A stretch of 64,000 nt of DNA, taken from NCBI RefSeq assembly GCF_008386495.1, contig NZ_VTHJ01000013.1, positions 103,461-167,460 of the forward strand, read 5' to 3'. A program made the position numbers and the translations under genes. Position 1 is the stretch's first letter, and each line of letters starts with the position of its first letter. The notes below the pieces were generated by a model, which saw only the letters and a list, made by a program, of their open reading frames with translations, did no database searches and was not told the origin of the DNA. The stretch is from Streptomyces tailanensis. GTDB taxonomy: Bacteria > Actinomycetota > Actinomycetes > Streptomycetales > Streptomycetaceae. This document shows positions 34,001-44,088 of this stretch, piece by piece.

Positions 34001-34800
34001 GGCTTCCCAGGGTCCTGACGGTGGCGGGCTCCGACTCCGGCGGCGGGGCCGGGATCCAGGCCGACCTGAAGACGATGCTCGCGCTCGGCGTGCACGGCAT
34101 GAGCGTGATCACGGCCGTCACCGCGCAGAACTCCCTCGGTGTGCAGGGCGCCTGGGAGCTGCCGGTGGAGGCCGTCCGCGCCCAGTACCGCAGCGTCGTC
34201 GACGACATCGGCGTCCAGGCGGTCAAGACCGGCATGCTCGCCTCCGCCGAACTCGTCGAGGCCGTCGCGGAGTTGCTGGCCGGCACGGACGCGCCGATCG
34301 TCGTCGACCCGGTCGGCGTCTCCAAGCACGGCGACCCGCTGCTCGCCGCGTCCGCACTGGACTCCCTACGGACGCGGCTGCTGCCGGTGGCGACCGTCGC
34401 GACCCCGAACCTGGACGAGGTCGCCCAACTGACCGGCGTACAGGTCGAGTCGGAGGCCGGGATGCGCGCGGCGGCCTCGGCCGTGCTGGCGTACGGGCCC
34501 CGATGGGCGCTGATCAAGGGCGGCCATCTGCCGGGGGAAGCCGTCGATCTGCTGACCGACGGCTCCGAGGAGCACTGGCTGCGGGCCCCCCGCCACGACA
34601 ACCGGCACACGCACGGCACGGGCTGCACCCTCGCGTCCGCGATCGCGTCCCAGCTGGCGAAGGGCCAGTCTGTGCCGGAGGCCGTGGCGGTGGCCAAGGA
34701 GTACGTCACCGGGGCGATCGCCGCCGGGTTCGCGCTCGGTGGGGGGATCGGGCCCGTGGACCACGGATGGGCGGTCACACGGGGTACTCCGGCAGTTTGA
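33997..34800 (+). CDS. thiD: Hydroxymethylpyrimidine/phosphomethylpyrimidine kinase
   Basis: The 267-residue ribokinase-fold protein shows [16 protein letters not shown] near residue 10, D-P-V-G-V near 110, and the catalytic [11 protein letters not shown] near 210. It phosphorylates HMP and HMP-P for the pyrimidine half of thiamine. It is coupled to thiL by a four-base GTGA overlap and converges on the FAD monooxygenase gene with 26 bases shared. Confidence 0.94.
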   Translation: MRLPRVLTVAGSDSGGGAGIQADLKTMLALGVHGMSVITAVTAQNSLGVQGAWELPVEAVRAQYRSVVDDIGVQAVKTGMLASAELVEAVAELLAGTDAPIVVDPVGVSKHGDPLLAASALDSLRTRLLPVATVATPNLDEVAQLTGVQVESEAGMRAAASAVLAYGPRWALIKGGHLPGEAVDLLTDGSEEHWLRAPRHDNRHTHGTGCTLASAIASQLAKGQSVPEAVAVAKEYVTGAIAAGFALGGGIGPVDHGWAVTRGTPAV

Positions 34801-35977
34801 TGTTCGTCGCCGCCTTCTCGGTGAGCCGCTTGAAGAAGGCCGCCAACGAGCGGGAGGCGAGGAGCCGGTACATCCGGTCCCGGCCGCGGATCCGTCGCTC
34901 GGTGGGCGGCGCGAAGAACGGGCCCGCGTTGCCCGAGATCTTCTGGCAGCCCTTGGCGAAGTCCCGGATCCGCGCCTCGTACGCGGCGAACGCCGTACGG
35001 TGGTCCCCGCCCGCCAGGGCCAGTTCACCGGCCAGGACATACGCGCCGACGATCGCCACACCGGTGCCCATGCCGCCCATCGTGGCGCCGTACCCCGCGT
35101 CGCCCAGCAGCGCCACCCGGCCCTGGGCGAGCCGGTCGACGTGGATCTGGGCGATCGCGTCGAAGTACAGGTCGTCGGCCGCCTCCAGCGCCTTGAGGAC
35201 GTTCGGCCCCTCCCAGCCCATGCCCGCGAACCGCTCGGCGAGGATCCGCTTCTGGGCGGCGATGTCCTGGCGGTCGTACGACAGCCGCTCGGACCGGAAG
35301 ACCAGCAGCGCGACCGCGCGGTCCGGGTCGTCGCCGTAGTTGCCGAGGGCGATCGCCCGGCCGGGCTCGCTGTAGACCCGGCCGGCGCGGTTCAGGCCCA
35401 GGTGGTTGGGGACGTCGAAGCCGGCCACGTAGTGGTCGAAGAAGCGCAGGTGGCGGGATTCGTCGCCGAAGACGAGGCCGCGGGTGTGCGAGTGGAGGCC
35501 GTCCGCGCCGATCACCAGGTCGAAGCGGCGGGGTTCGCTGTTGTCGAAGGTGACGTCGACGCCGTGGGGCGTGTCGGTGAGCGTGGCGATCGAGTCGCCG
35601 AACACGTAGTCGACGCGGTCCCGGGTGCGCTCGTACATGATGCGGGCCAGCTCGCCGCGGAAGATCTCCACGTCGCCGCTCATCATCTCCGCCGGCAGGT
35701 CCACCTTCGGGGAGCCGTCCGCGTCGACGACGATCTGCCGGCCCATGTGGGTCTGCCGGGCGTGGATCTCGTCCCAGATGCCCATCTCGGTCAGCACCTT
35801 CCGGTGGACATGGCCGCGGAAGTCGACGGCGAAGCCGCCCTCGCGCAGGGCGGGCGCCATCTCGGCGGCGACCCGGGCGCCGTACCGGACGAGGTTCAGG
35901 GCGAGCGCGGGTCCGGCGACACCGGCGCCGGAGATCAGGACGGAGAGGTGGCTGAGATCGTGCGTCGTGTTCGTCAT
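34775..35977 (-). CDS. FAD-dependent monooxygenase
   Basis: The 400-residue flavoprotein has an N-terminal FAD-binding loop [17 protein letters not shown] near residue 60, and G-A-D-G-L-H-S near 165. The second flavin motif is [11 protein letters not shown] near 285. Members of this PHBH-like group hydroxylate aromatic or polyketide substrates, including tetracyclines; the substrate here is unknown. The segment following the first strand ([11 protein letters not shown]) looks one residue shorter than usual, which I cannot interpret. It lies downstream of a decayed AfsR/SARP regulator that may once have controlled it. Confidence 0.85.
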   Translation of the reverse strand: MTNTTHDLSHLSVLISGAGVAGPALALNLVRYGARVAAEMAPALREGGFAVDFRGHVHRKVLTEMGIWDEIHARQTHMGRQIVVDADGSPKVDLPAEMMSGDVEIFRGELARIMYERTRDRVDYVFGDSIATLTDTPHGVDVTFDNSEPRRFDLVIGADGLHSHTRGLVFGDESRHLRFFDHYVAGFDVPNHLGLNRAGRVYSEPGRAIALGNYGDDPDRAVALLVFRSERLSYDRQDIAAQKRILAERFAGMGWEGPNVLKALEAADDLYFDAIAQIHVDRLAQGRVALLGDAGYGATMGGMGTGVAIVGAYVLAGELALAGGDHRTAFAAYEARIRDFAKGCQKISGNAGPFFAPPTERRIRGRDRMYRLLASRSLAAFFKRLTEKAATNIKLPEYPV

Positions 35978-36023
35978 GCACGGCAGCTTCGGCCGGGGCG
36001 CTGACCGTCCGCCTACCGTCCGC

Positions 36024-36700
36024 CTACCGTTCGCTGACCGCCGCTGACCCGAGGCTGCGGCCCTGGTCGAAGGCCTTGTCGTAGGCCTCCGGCGACAGCT
36101 GGGCGCGCACGTCCCGCTCTGTGCGTACGACATCGGGGTCGCCCTCGATGCGGGCGCCCCGCAGGGCCGTGGCCGCGCCGAGGAGTTCGGCGGCGCGCTC
36201 GGGGGAAGGGGCGACGGAGGCCAGCGCCTCGGCGAGGTCGGCCAGTACGAGGCCTCCGGGCGAGTCCAGGGCGTGGGAGCGGGGCAGTGCGGTTCCGCGC
36301 CACAGGGCGAGTGCCTCGCGCAGCCGCGCCGCCGCCTGCGGATGATCCCCGGCGGCGGCGCGGTACGCCCTTCCCCGCACAGTCGCTCGAAGAGGTGGGC
36401 GTCGACGGCGTCGGGCGGGGTGATGATGCGGTAACCGGCGGGCGTGGCCTCGATTGCCGTGTGCGCGGTGTGTGGCCCTAGGCGCCTGCGCAGGCGGGAA
36501 ATCTGGGACTGCAGGGCGCCCGCGGCTCCGGCGGGCGGCTCGGCGCCGTACAGGCCGCCGGTCAGGCGCTCGGTGGAGACCGAACGGCCCGCGTCGAGGA
36601 GCAGCAGCGTCAGGAGGGCGCGGGGGCGGGGTCCACCGGGGTCCACCGAAGTGCCGTCGTCGGCACGTATGTCGAGGGGACCGAGGATGCCGAACCGCAT
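36024..36700 (-). pseudogene. AfsR/SARP-type regulator, frameshifted and internally deleted
   Basis: From the ATG at 36700 the frame reads an OmpR-like DNA-binding domain (M-R-F-G-I-L-G-P-L, then S-Q-I-S-R-L-R-R-R-L and A-G-Y-R-I). It continues to H-L-F-E-R-L-C-G-E-G-R near 36375. From there the family's continuation is one frame away: A-Y-R-A-A-A-G-D-H-P-Q-A-A-A-R-L-R-E-A-L-A-L-W-R-G. After that, instead of the remaining BTAD and central regions, the text jumps to a segment like the C-terminal end of large AfsR regulators (R-A-A-E-L-L-G-A-A-T-A-L-R-G, ending at 36024). So there is a frameshift plus a large internal deletion. The product, if made, would be a DNA-binding domain only. Confidence 0.65.
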
Positions 36701-36763
36701 TCACGGGATTCTGTCAGCACAGGGAGGGCGCGGGCACGACGGGTACGTGCGGGCACGGCAAAA

Positions 36764-36791
36764 AGCCGGCCCACTGTTCAGTGGACCGGCT
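36764..36791 (-). terminator. rpmB: Terminator of rpmB
   Basis: A 13-bp stem with one mismatch, AGCCGGCCCACTG against CAGTGGACCGGCT, is followed on the minus strand by TTTTT. Confidence 0.88.
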
Positions 36792-36831
36792 CTGTGCAGC
36801 GAACCAGCAGTGGCCGCGCGCTAGCTGAGCG

Positions 36832-37017
36832 TCAGCGCGAGACCTTGCCGGCCTTGATGCACGAGGTGCAAGCGTTCACGCGCTTCGGCGTCCCGCCCAC
36901 CACGGTACGCACACGCTGGATGTTCGGGTTCCAGCGGCGGGACGTACGGCGGTGCGAGTGCGAGATGTTGTTGCCGAAGCCCGGCCCCTTGCCGCAGACG
37001 TCGCAGTTGGCAGCCAC
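36832..37017 (-). CDS. rpmB: 50S ribosomal protein L28
   Basis: The 61-residue protein starts at a GTG and reads [17 protein letters not shown], then R-W-N-P-N-I-Q and [10 protein letters not shown]. Two CxxC pairs make this the zinc-binding form. It is a structural protein of the large ribosomal subunit. It stands alone on the minus strand and diverges from the DAK2 gene, as in other streptomycetes. Confidence 0.96.
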   Translation of the reverse strand: MAANCDVCGKGPGFGNNISHSHRRTSRRWNPNIQRVRTVVGGTPKRVNACTSCIKAGKVSR

Positions 37018-37275
37018 GGGTCACTCCAAAGACTTCAGATGCACTTACGGTTGATCCCGGCACGCCGGGATCGAGATCGCAGGATCAGAGATCTGAGTGG
37101 CGTTGCCGGGGGAATGGCCCGATCTGGATCGGGCAACCGGAGCAGCATACAACGGCTGCGCCAGTAGAACGAAACTACCATGGCTGCTCAGGGCCCTGTT
37201 CCCGGCCCTCTTCCGGTGGACACCCACCCTGGGTCTACGCTGCGTCCCACGTTCGGGCAGCTCAAGGAGGCGCAG

Positions 37276-38958
37276 GTGGCGCAGGTGCCGCAGACATTCT
37301 TCGATGCTCTCGCGGTGCGCACCTGGTGCGGTCTCGCGCTGGCGGCGCTCGGGCGGGCGCGCGAGGAGATCGACGCGATCAACGTCTACCCCGTCGCGGA
37401 CGGGGACACCGGCACGAACCTCTACCTGACCATGGAGTCGGCTGTCACGGCGGTCGAGGCCGTCTTCGCGGGCCACGAGGCCGGCGACGGGGCCACCGGG
37501 AAGCCCACGCTGGCCGACGCCGCGCGCGCGATGGCGCACGGCGCTCTGATCGGCGCCCGGGGCAACTCCGGGACGATCCTCGCCCAACTGCTCCGGGGCA
37601 TGGCCCAGGTACTCGCCGACGACGGTGAGGCGGCCCACACCGACGGCCAGGGCCTCCGGCTCGCCCTTCGCCACGCCGCCGACTCCGCCCGCGACGCCGT
37701 CGCCCACCCCGTCGAGGGCACCGTCCTCACGGTCGCCTCCGCCGCGGCCGACGCGGTCACCGGAGCCGAGGGCGACTGCGGCGCGGTCGCCCGGGCCGCC
37801 TACGAGGGCGCGGGCAAGGCTCTCGCGGCCACCCCCGGGCAACTGGCCGTCCTGGCACGCGCGGGCGTCGTGGACGCGGGCGGACGGGGCCTGGTGGCCG
37901 TACTGGCGGCGCTGGTGGAGACGTTCACGGGAGAGGCGCCGAAGGTGGTGGTGGCCGGTGCCAGTGCTCGTGTGGGCGTGGGTGTCGACGCCGCGACGGA
38001 CGTGTGTACGGACGACCGGTCCGAGCCCGGCGGCCCCGCCTTCGAGGTGATCTACCTCCTGGAGGCCGACGACGCGGCCGTGGCCCGGCTGCGCACACGG
38101 CTCGACGCGCTGGGCGACTCGCTCGTGGTGGTCGGCGGGGACGGGCTGTGGAACGTCCATGTGCACGTCCACGACGCCGGAGCCGCCGTGGAGGCCGGCG
38201 TCGAGGCCGGGCGGCCGTACCGGATCCGGATCACGCACTTCGGGGCCGAGGACGCCCACATGACCGGTGCGGCCGGGCGACCGCCGCGGGAGCGGGCCCA
38301 GCGCGCCGTCGTGGCCGTCGTACCGGGGGAGGGGCTGGCCGCGCTGTACACCGAGGCCGGCGCTACCGCGGTGCTGGCCCGCCCCGGGGAGCCCCCCGCC
38401 AGCGGGGAGCTCGTGGAGGCCGTACGGCGTGCCCACGCGCGCGAGGTGGTGCTGCTGCCCAACGACGCGGACCTTCGCCACACGGCGGCCGCCGCGGCCG
38501 AGCAGGCCCGTACCGAGGGCGTACGCGTCGCCCTCATCCCCACCCGCTCGGCGGTCCAGGGCATCGCCGCCCTCGCCGTCCACGAGCCCGACCGCCGCTT
38601 CGACGAGGACGTCGTCTCCATGACCTCCGCGGCCGGCGCCACCCGCTACGGCGAGGTCGTCATCGCCGAACGCCAGTCCTGGACCATGGCCGGCATCTGC
38701 CAGGCCGGCGACGTCCTCGGCCTCATCGACGGCGACGTCGCCGTAATCGGCGACGACATCACGAGTACGGCCGTGACCGTCGTCGACCGCATGCTCGCCG
38801 CAGGCGGCGAGATGGTCACCCTCGTCCTCGGCGACGAGGTCCCCACCGACGTCGCGGACCACGTGGAGACACGGGTACGGGAGTCCTACCTGGCGGTGGA
38901 CACGGTGGTGTACCGGGGCGGCCGCCAGGGAGCGTTGCTGTTGATCGGGGTGGAGTAG
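37276..38958 (+). CDS. DAK2-domain protein (FakA/YloV-like)
   Basis: The 560-residue protein has an N-terminal DAK2 nucleotide-binding domain (I-N-V-Y-P-V-A-D-G-D-T-G-T-N-L near residue 37, G-A-R-G-N-S-G-T-I-L near 95). A C-terminal DegV-like region closes with V-D-T-V-V-Y-R-G-G-R. The relative FakA phosphorylates fatty acids bound to FakB in Firmicutes; whether this one does so is open. The open frame reaches to 37180, but AAGGAGG five bases before the GTG at 37276 fixes the start. recG lies nearby, as in many bacteria where a yloV-type gene precedes it; here the HSP90 and TPR genes intervene. Confidence 0.88.
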   Translation: MAQVPQTFFDALAVRTWCGLALAALGRAREEIDAINVYPVADGDTGTNLYLTMESAVTAVEAVFAGHEAGDGATGKPTLADAARAMAHGALIGARGNSGTILAQLLRGMAQVLADDGEAAHTDGQGLRLALRHAADSARDAVAHPVEGTVLTVASAAADAVTGAEGDCGAVARAAYEGAGKALAATPGQLAVLARAGVVDAGGRGLVAVLAALVETFTGEAPKVVVAGASARVGVGVDAATDVCTDDRSEPGGPAFEVIYLLEADDAAVARLRTRLDALGDSLVVVGGDGLWNVHVHVHDAGAAVEAGVEAGRPYRIRITHFGAEDAHMTGAAGRPPRERAQRAVVAVVPGEGLAALYTEAGATAVLARPGEPPASGELVEAVRRAHAREVVLLPNDADLRHTAAAAAEQARTEGVRVALIPTRSAVQGIAALAVHEPDRRFDEDVVSMTSAAGATRYGEVVIAERQSWTMAGICQAGDVLGLIDGDVAVIGDDITSTAVTVVDRMLAAGGEMVTLVLGDEVPTDVADHVETRVRESYLAVDTVVYRGGRQGALLLIGVE

Positions 38959-39054
38959 CTCGAACGAGGGTGTTTGTGGCGCGGAAGAGCTCGGGGGATG
39001 GGACGGGTAAGGGGCGGCGGGGGCGAGAAAACCAAGGGCTCCCCCCGGTGCCGC

Positions 39055-42021
39055 TCAGCTCTCCTCGCCCGCCCCCACCACCTCCAACATCCGCTCCGCC
39101 TCCGCCCGCCGCGCCACCGCCACCTCGTCATCCCGCCCGGCGGCATACGCGGACAACACCCCACGCGCGCGTGCCCCCGCCGCATCCCCTCGCCCCAGAT
39201 CCGCCTCCAACCACCCCGCGGCAAGCTCAGCCCCACAACGGGCATCAAGAAAGTCCACCCCGAGCGACCCGTACACCGCCACCGCCCGCCCGACGAACTC
39301 CAGCGCCTCCTCGAACACCGGCCGGAACTCGGAGAGCTCCGCGTCCCCGGCCACCGACCGCGCGAGCAGATCCCCGAACTGCCGATACGTCTCACCGAGT
39401 TCCGCGACGATCCGCCGCCGGTTCTCCTCCCCGACCACGTCCGACAGCGCCGCCTCGCACCCCAGCACCGCGTCACCCATCAACTCCCGGGCCGCGTCCA
39501 GTCCCGCCCCCTCCTGCGCCGCGTACCACGCCCGCGCGCGCAACGCCCGGACGTACCCGTGGACGTTGCCGAGCTCTCCCCAGAGGTCGCCCGCGCGCTC
39601 GTAGGCCCGGTCGGCGTCGGCGGGCAGCCCCGCGCGGGCGAGGGCCTCGGCGGCGAGATGGGCGAGCATGGCGTGGTCGCGCTGCTCCGGCCAGTGCCGG
39701 GTGATGTCGGCGGCCCGAAGCCACCGCTCGGCGGCCTCGCGGTGTTCACCGAGCTCGGTGTGGCAGTCACCGAGCCACCACAGGGTCTGCGCGACCGCCC
39801 CCTCGCCGTGTGTCTCGGCGGTGAGATCCGGCAGCGCCGACTCCAGTACCTCCGCGGCCTCCGCCCACCGCCCCTGCCGCAGCAGGAACCCGCCGAGCAG
39901 ATGCCGGGCCCAGGAGCCGAGCGTCCGGCTCTCACCGGCCTCGTCGGCCCAGTGCGCCGCCTCCAGGGCGTGCTCCGCGGCCGCCTCGACGCGGTCGCCG
40001 GCGCCCAGGACCTCGGCCAGCTGGGCATTCAGCTGGGAGCGGCCCACCGGGTCCAGCTCCGTGCCGCCGTGCTCCAGCGCCGCGCGGGCCGCCCGCTCGG
40101 CCGTCTCCAGGTCCCCGACCTGCTGCGCGACCCCGGCCAGCCGTGCCTCGTACTGCACCGCGAACCAGGGCAGCCCGGCCGTCACGTACCGCTCCGCGCC
40201 CTCCGCGAACAGCTCGGCGGCCGCCTGGGCGTCCCCGCGGCGCTCGGCCAGCTCCCCGAGCAGCGCCCGCGCCTCCGCCGCCCGCGAGGCCAGCCGTACG
40301 TCGTCCGCGCGGTGCGGCTCGACGAACTCCGCCAGCTCCCGCACGGCCGCGTCGGCGGCGGCCACCGCGTCCGCGTCCGCCGTATCCCCGGTGCCGTCCA
40401 TCTCGTGCATCCGCTGCACGAGGATCCGCGCCCGCCCGACCAGCACGGACGCCGTCTGCCGTACGCCGGTGGCGTCGGCCTCGTGGAGGGCGAGGACCTT
40501 CTCGTACGGCCCGGAGATCAGCTCCAGGGCCGTTTCGACGCGGCCGTTCAGGGCGTGGACCGTGGCTCCACGCGCGCGTGCCGCCAGCGCCTCGCCCGGG
40601 TCGCCGGCCTCCTCGTACAGTTCGGCCGCCTGCTCGAAGAGGGTGGCGCCCTCGGGGCCGAGGCCGATCGCCCGGTGGTCGACGACCTCCGCGCGGTCGT
40701 AGGCCGTCAGCTCGGCAGCCCGGCCCTCGGCTTCCGCGGCACGGGCCACGGCGGCCCATGCCGCGACGGAGTCGGGGTGCAGGGACTCGGCGAGCCGCCG
40801 CGCCTCGGCGAGCAGCCCGGCCAGGTCGCCGGGGGCCGGTGCGCTCCCCGCGGCCTCCGTCCGCTCGGCCGCGGCGGGCTGCCGGGGCGCGGGAACCGGT
40901 GCCGTACGCGTCGCACGCACCCCCAGCGGCAGCCGGTCCAGCAGTGGCTGCTGGTCCATACGCTCCCGGGCGACCGTGCTGACGTACGCCGTGCCGTTGC
41001 GCTCGTCGAACAGCGCGGCCAGGGAAAGGGCCTCCTCGCGCGCGTGGGAGGCCAGTTCGCGGGCGGTCCAGGTACGGTCGGCCGGGCCCGGGACCGTTTG
41101 ATCGCCGAACCCACGGGCGACCAGGCGGTCCATGAGCAGGGCCACCACACTCATGAAGTCCAGCTTGCTGCGCGGGTCCCCGGAGTCCGTGAAGTACGCC
41201 GGACGCTCGGCCAGCAGCTCCAGGCCGCGCGCCTCGTTGCCGGACAGGGCGCAGAACTCCACATGGTCCGCGTACGCGCCCCGCATGCTCTCCATGGCCC
41301 GCACCAGCCGGAAGCCGCGCAGATGGTGGGCGCGGGCCTCGTCCACACGGCCCAGGCGCAGCAGCGGCACCAGGGACGACGCCAGGACGGTGTGCGGCTC
41401 GTGGGCGCACGCGTACCGGCCCTCCAGGACCGGCGCCCACAGCTCCAGTGCCTCGGCGTCCCTGCGCAGCCGCGCCCGCCACCAGCCCTGGCCGTGCAGC
41501 TCGCACGCGTGGCAGTCGGCCATGCTGTCCCGGTCGGCGGCGAGCCACGCCTCGTACGCCCGCTCGGTCCGCGCCAGATCCCCGATGTGCGCGGCCACAC
41601 TGAACTCCGCGCTGCGCACGGCCCGTTCGGAGTGCCCGGCGAGCCGGTAGCGGTGCTCCATCTCGCCGAGCCACTTCTCGATCGAGGCGAGCGGGATGTG
41701 CGGCTGGTTGAGCATGCCGGCCGACATCCACTTGAAGACCCAGTGCAGGGAGTGGATCTCGTACTCGTCGAAGTCCTCGGGGCGCTCGTCCCACATGCGC
41801 AGCAGACGCGCGAAGGGGACGAACATCTTGTCCTTCTCGGAGCTGTAGTTGTAGACCTTCAGCTGGTGTCCGAGCGCCTCGATCACGGCGAGCGGGATGG
41901 TCAGCTTCTCCGCCTCCGCGAGCAACTGCTCCGCGCGCGCGTTGCGGGCGGGACCTTCCGGCTGCTCGTAGTTCTCCGCCATGGCGCGGCGCAGATCGTC
42001 AAAATCCATGACGTCACTCAC
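39055..42021 (-). CDS. Large TPR protein coupled to HSP90-like gene
   Basis: The 988-residue soluble protein is almost wholly helical with many tetratricopeptide-like units, for example A-L-E-L-W-A-P-V-L-E-G-R-Y, A-A-E-L-F-A-E-G-A-E-R-Y and A-V-A-Q-T-L-W-W-L-G-D-C. A short linker rich in Pro and Ala divides it near residue 365. I see no enzymatic motif, signal peptide or membrane span. The GTG start overlaps the HSP90 stop by four bases (GTGA), so the two proteins are made together. TPR domains dock the C-terminus of eukaryotic HSP90; a partner role is inferred. Confidence 0.85.
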   Translation of the reverse strand: MSDVMDFDDLRRAMAENYEQPEGPARNARAEQLLAEAEKLTIPLAVIEALGHQLKVYNYSSEKDKMFVPFARLLRMWDERPEDFDEYEIHSLHWVFKWMSAGMLNQPHIPLASIEKWLGEMEHRYRLAGHSERAVRSAEFSVAAHIGDLARTERAYEAWLAADRDSMADCHACELHGQGWWRARLRRDAEALELWAPVLEGRYACAHEPHTVLASSLVPLLRLGRVDEARAHHLRGFRLVRAMESMRGAYADHVEFCALSGNEARGLELLAERPAYFTDSGDPRSKLDFMSVVALLMDRLVARGFGDQTVPGPADRTWTARELASHAREEALSLAALFDERNGTAYVSTVARERMDQQPLLDRLPLGVRATRTAPVPAPRQPAAAERTEAAGSAPAPGDLAGLLAEARRLAESLHPDSVAAWAAVARAAEAEGRAAELTAYDRAEVVDHRAIGLGPEGATLFEQAAELYEEAGDPGEALAARARGATVHALNGRVETALELISGPYEKVLALHEADATGVRQTASVLVGRARILVQRMHEMDGTGDTADADAVAAADAAVRELAEFVEPHRADDVRLASRAAEARALLGELAERRGDAQAAAELFAEGAERYVTAGLPWFAVQYEARLAGVAQQVGDLETAERAARAALEHGGTELDPVGRSQLNAQLAEVLGAGDRVEAAAEHALEAAHWADEAGESRTLGSWARHLLGGFLLRQGRWAEAAEVLESALPDLTAETHGEGAVAQTLWWLGDCHTELGEHREAAERWLRAADITRHWPEQRDHAMLAHLAAEALARAGLPADADRAYERAGDLWGELGNVHGYVRALRARAWYAAQEGAGLDAARELMGDAVLGCEAALSDVVGEENRRRIVAELGETYRQFGDLLARSVAGDAELSEFRPVFEEALEFVGRAVAVYGSLGVDFLDARCGAELAAGWLEADLGRGDAAGARARGVLSAYAAGRDDEVAVARRAEAERMLEVVGAGEES

Positions 42022-43892
42022 TTGCGGCCGTCCTCCCCCGTGCCCGTCTCACCGTGGGTGGCCCACTCCAGCAGGCCGATGAACGCCCGGTTCAACAGCG
42101 CCGAGTCCGCGGGCCTGAGCGGGCGTTGCGCCATCAGCAGGGCCTGCCCGTAGAGGGACTCGGTGGCGGTGCCGATCAGCTCCGGATCGTTCAGGGAACT
42201 GATTCGCCGGATCAACGGGTTGAGATGGTTGAGCACCAACCGCGCGCGGGGGGCACTGCCCCGAAGCGAGCCGAGGATGCCCGCCCACAGATCGTCGGCC
42301 CGCTCCTCCGCCTCCGCGCGAGCCTGCTCGTGCCGGGAGGACCGGTCGTCCAGGTGCAGCGCGGGCACCGACAGCGGATGGAACGCCCGCAGCACCACAT
42401 CGCACCCCAGGGGGTCCAGCTTCGCCCGCGCGGCCGACAGGAAACCCGTCAGCGCCAGCTCCTCGTCCGGGTCCGGCGTGTCCAGATGCGCGGTCACCGT
42501 GTCGGCGTCCAGTTCGGCGACCACCGTCCCCGGCCGCACCGACGGCAGCGCCTCGACCAGCTCGCTGTCGTACGTGTAGCCGCCGTTGACGACCCCGACA
42601 CCCTGCGCGGAGGCGATCGGCGCGACCTGGCGGTACTCCTCGACCGTCCGCGTGAAGTGCACCACCGGGTGCCGCTGCGCGAACTCCTCCAGGGACAGCC
42701 GCCCGTCGGTCGTCTCGAAGGGCAGCCACGGCAGCATCGTGCGCAGCATCCCCCTGTCGTGCCGCGCCAGGGACTTGACCCCCAGGTAGTGCACCGACAG
42801 GAAGGCCGCCAGCCGCTCCGGATCACCCGCGGCGAGCCCGGTCAGCCAGCCGCGAATCCTTTCGCCCAGCGCCTCCCGTACGGCCGCCAGGGTCTCGTCC
42901 TCGTACAGCGACTCCCGCGACGCCGTGGGCCGCAGGCTGTCCGTGTCGAGGACACAGCGCACGAAGAACGCCCAGTCCGGCAGCAGCTGTTCGGCCCGCT
43001 CGGTGAGCAGCATGCCCTTCAGATGCACCCGATGACTCGCCCGCTGGGCCGGGCTGACGGCCGACGGCAGGACGTACGCCACGCCCCGGATCGCGGCCAG
43101 CGGCACGTCCAGCTCGATCGCGTCCAGCGGAGTGAACCCGAACAGGTCGTGACAGTGCCGCGCGAGGGCCACCCTCCGGGTGGTGGGGGAGGGGTACGCA
43201 CGGTCCCAGGGCGCGGGCAGATCGGTGACCGCCTCGTCGCCCACCCGGACGTCGTACGGCAGCAGCGACCCGAAGTCCCGGGCCAGCGACAGCACGCGCG
43301 CGTGGGAGAGCCATTCGGCCGCGCCGGGCCGCGCGACCAGGTGCACCGTCGTGCCGGGCTCGGGGCGCGCCTCGTCGGGCAGCGTCCGCACGGTGTACGA
43401 CCCGTCGTCGGTCGCCGTCCACTCCACGGGCGGCGCCCCGGGCGTACGGGCGCTGCGGCTGACCACCCGGATGCGCTCGGCGACCACGAAGCACGCCAGC
43501 AGCCCGATGCCGAACTGCCCCAGAAAGTCCGAGCGGACCTCCTGGAGCCCGTCGGCGATCCCGTCGGCCCGCTTGGAACTGCGGCCGATCGTGGCCAGCA
43601 GATTGTGCACATCGGACTCGGTGAGCCCCACGCCGGAGTCCTCCACCCGCAGCGCGCCGCCCGCGGCGAACAGCCGCACCCGGGCGGGCGCGTCGGGCTC
43701 CTCGGCACGCCGCGCGGTGATCGCGTCCACGGCGTTCTGCAGCAACTCCCGCAGGTAGACCTTCGGACTGGAATAGAGGTGGTGCGAGAGGAGATCCACC
43801 AGGCCACGCAGATCGACCTGGAACGTATGAGGCGACTGGGAAGACTGAGGTGTCCGGGGTGCCTGGGATGACTGTGAGGTCATTGAATCCAT
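42018..43892 (-). CDS. HSP90-family ATPase (HtpG-like)
   Basis: The 624-residue protein carries the GHKL ATP-binding fold with the HSP90 order of motifs. These are Y-L-R-E-L-L-Q-N-A-V-D-A (N box, near residue 44), V-E-D-S-G-V-G-L (near 82), T-I-G-R-S-S-K near 99, and G-Q-F-G-I-G-L-L-A-C-F (near 120). The middle domain contains G-V-A-Y-V-L-P and F-V-R-C-V-L-D-T-D-S-L-R-P-T-A-S-R-E. It looks shorter than E. coli HtpG at the C-terminus, and no MEEVD-like tail is seen. The ATG at 43892 lacks a strong ribosome site; 43883 is an alternative. It diverges from recG and is coupled to the TPR gene downstream. Confidence 0.9.
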   Translation of the reverse strand: MDSMTSQSSQAPRTPQSSQSPHTFQVDLRGLVDLLSHHLYSSPKVYLRELLQNAVDAITARRAEEPDAPARVRLFAAGGALRVEDSGVGLTESDVHNLLATIGRSSKRADGIADGLQEVRSDFLGQFGIGLLACFVVAERIRVVSRSARTPGAPPVEWTATDDGSYTVRTLPDEARPEPGTTVHLVARPGAAEWLSHARVLSLARDFGSLLPYDVRVGDEAVTDLPAPWDRAYPSPTTRRVALARHCHDLFGFTPLDAIELDVPLAAIRGVAYVLPSAVSPAQRASHRVHLKGMLLTERAEQLLPDWAFFVRCVLDTDSLRPTASRESLYEDETLAAVREALGERIRGWLTGLAAGDPERLAAFLSVHYLGVKSLARHDRGMLRTMLPWLPFETTDGRLSLEEFAQRHPVVHFTRTVEEYRQVAPIASAQGVGVVNGGYTYDSELVEALPSVRPGTVVAELDADTVTAHLDTPDPDEELALTGFLSAARAKLDPLGCDVVLRAFHPLSVPALHLDDRSSRHEQARAEAEERADDLWAGILGSLRGSAPRARLVLNHLNPLIRRISSLNDPELIGTATESLYGQALLMAQRPLRPADSALLNRAFIGLLEWATHGETGTGEDGRK

Positions 43893-44088
43893 CGTCGCAG
43901 CGCCGGTGGGGTGGGATTCTGGCGACGGCGGCGGGGTCGGGCGGTCCCGCGAGACGGTGACCGCGGACGGGGGGCGGTACGGACCCTGACACTGCTGGGC
44001 CCGGGAGTGCGTCATCCTAGGCCCGAACGACCCGTCTGACCAGCAGATTTCAAGGACGTATACGGGATTGTCAGTGGGTTGGTGTGCA

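Noticed and set aside
38004..39704. 566-residue open frame running through the DAK2 gene into the intergenic space
   Set aside because: It is Arg/Pro/Gly-rich shadow sequence in another frame of the well-supported DAK2 and TPR genes.
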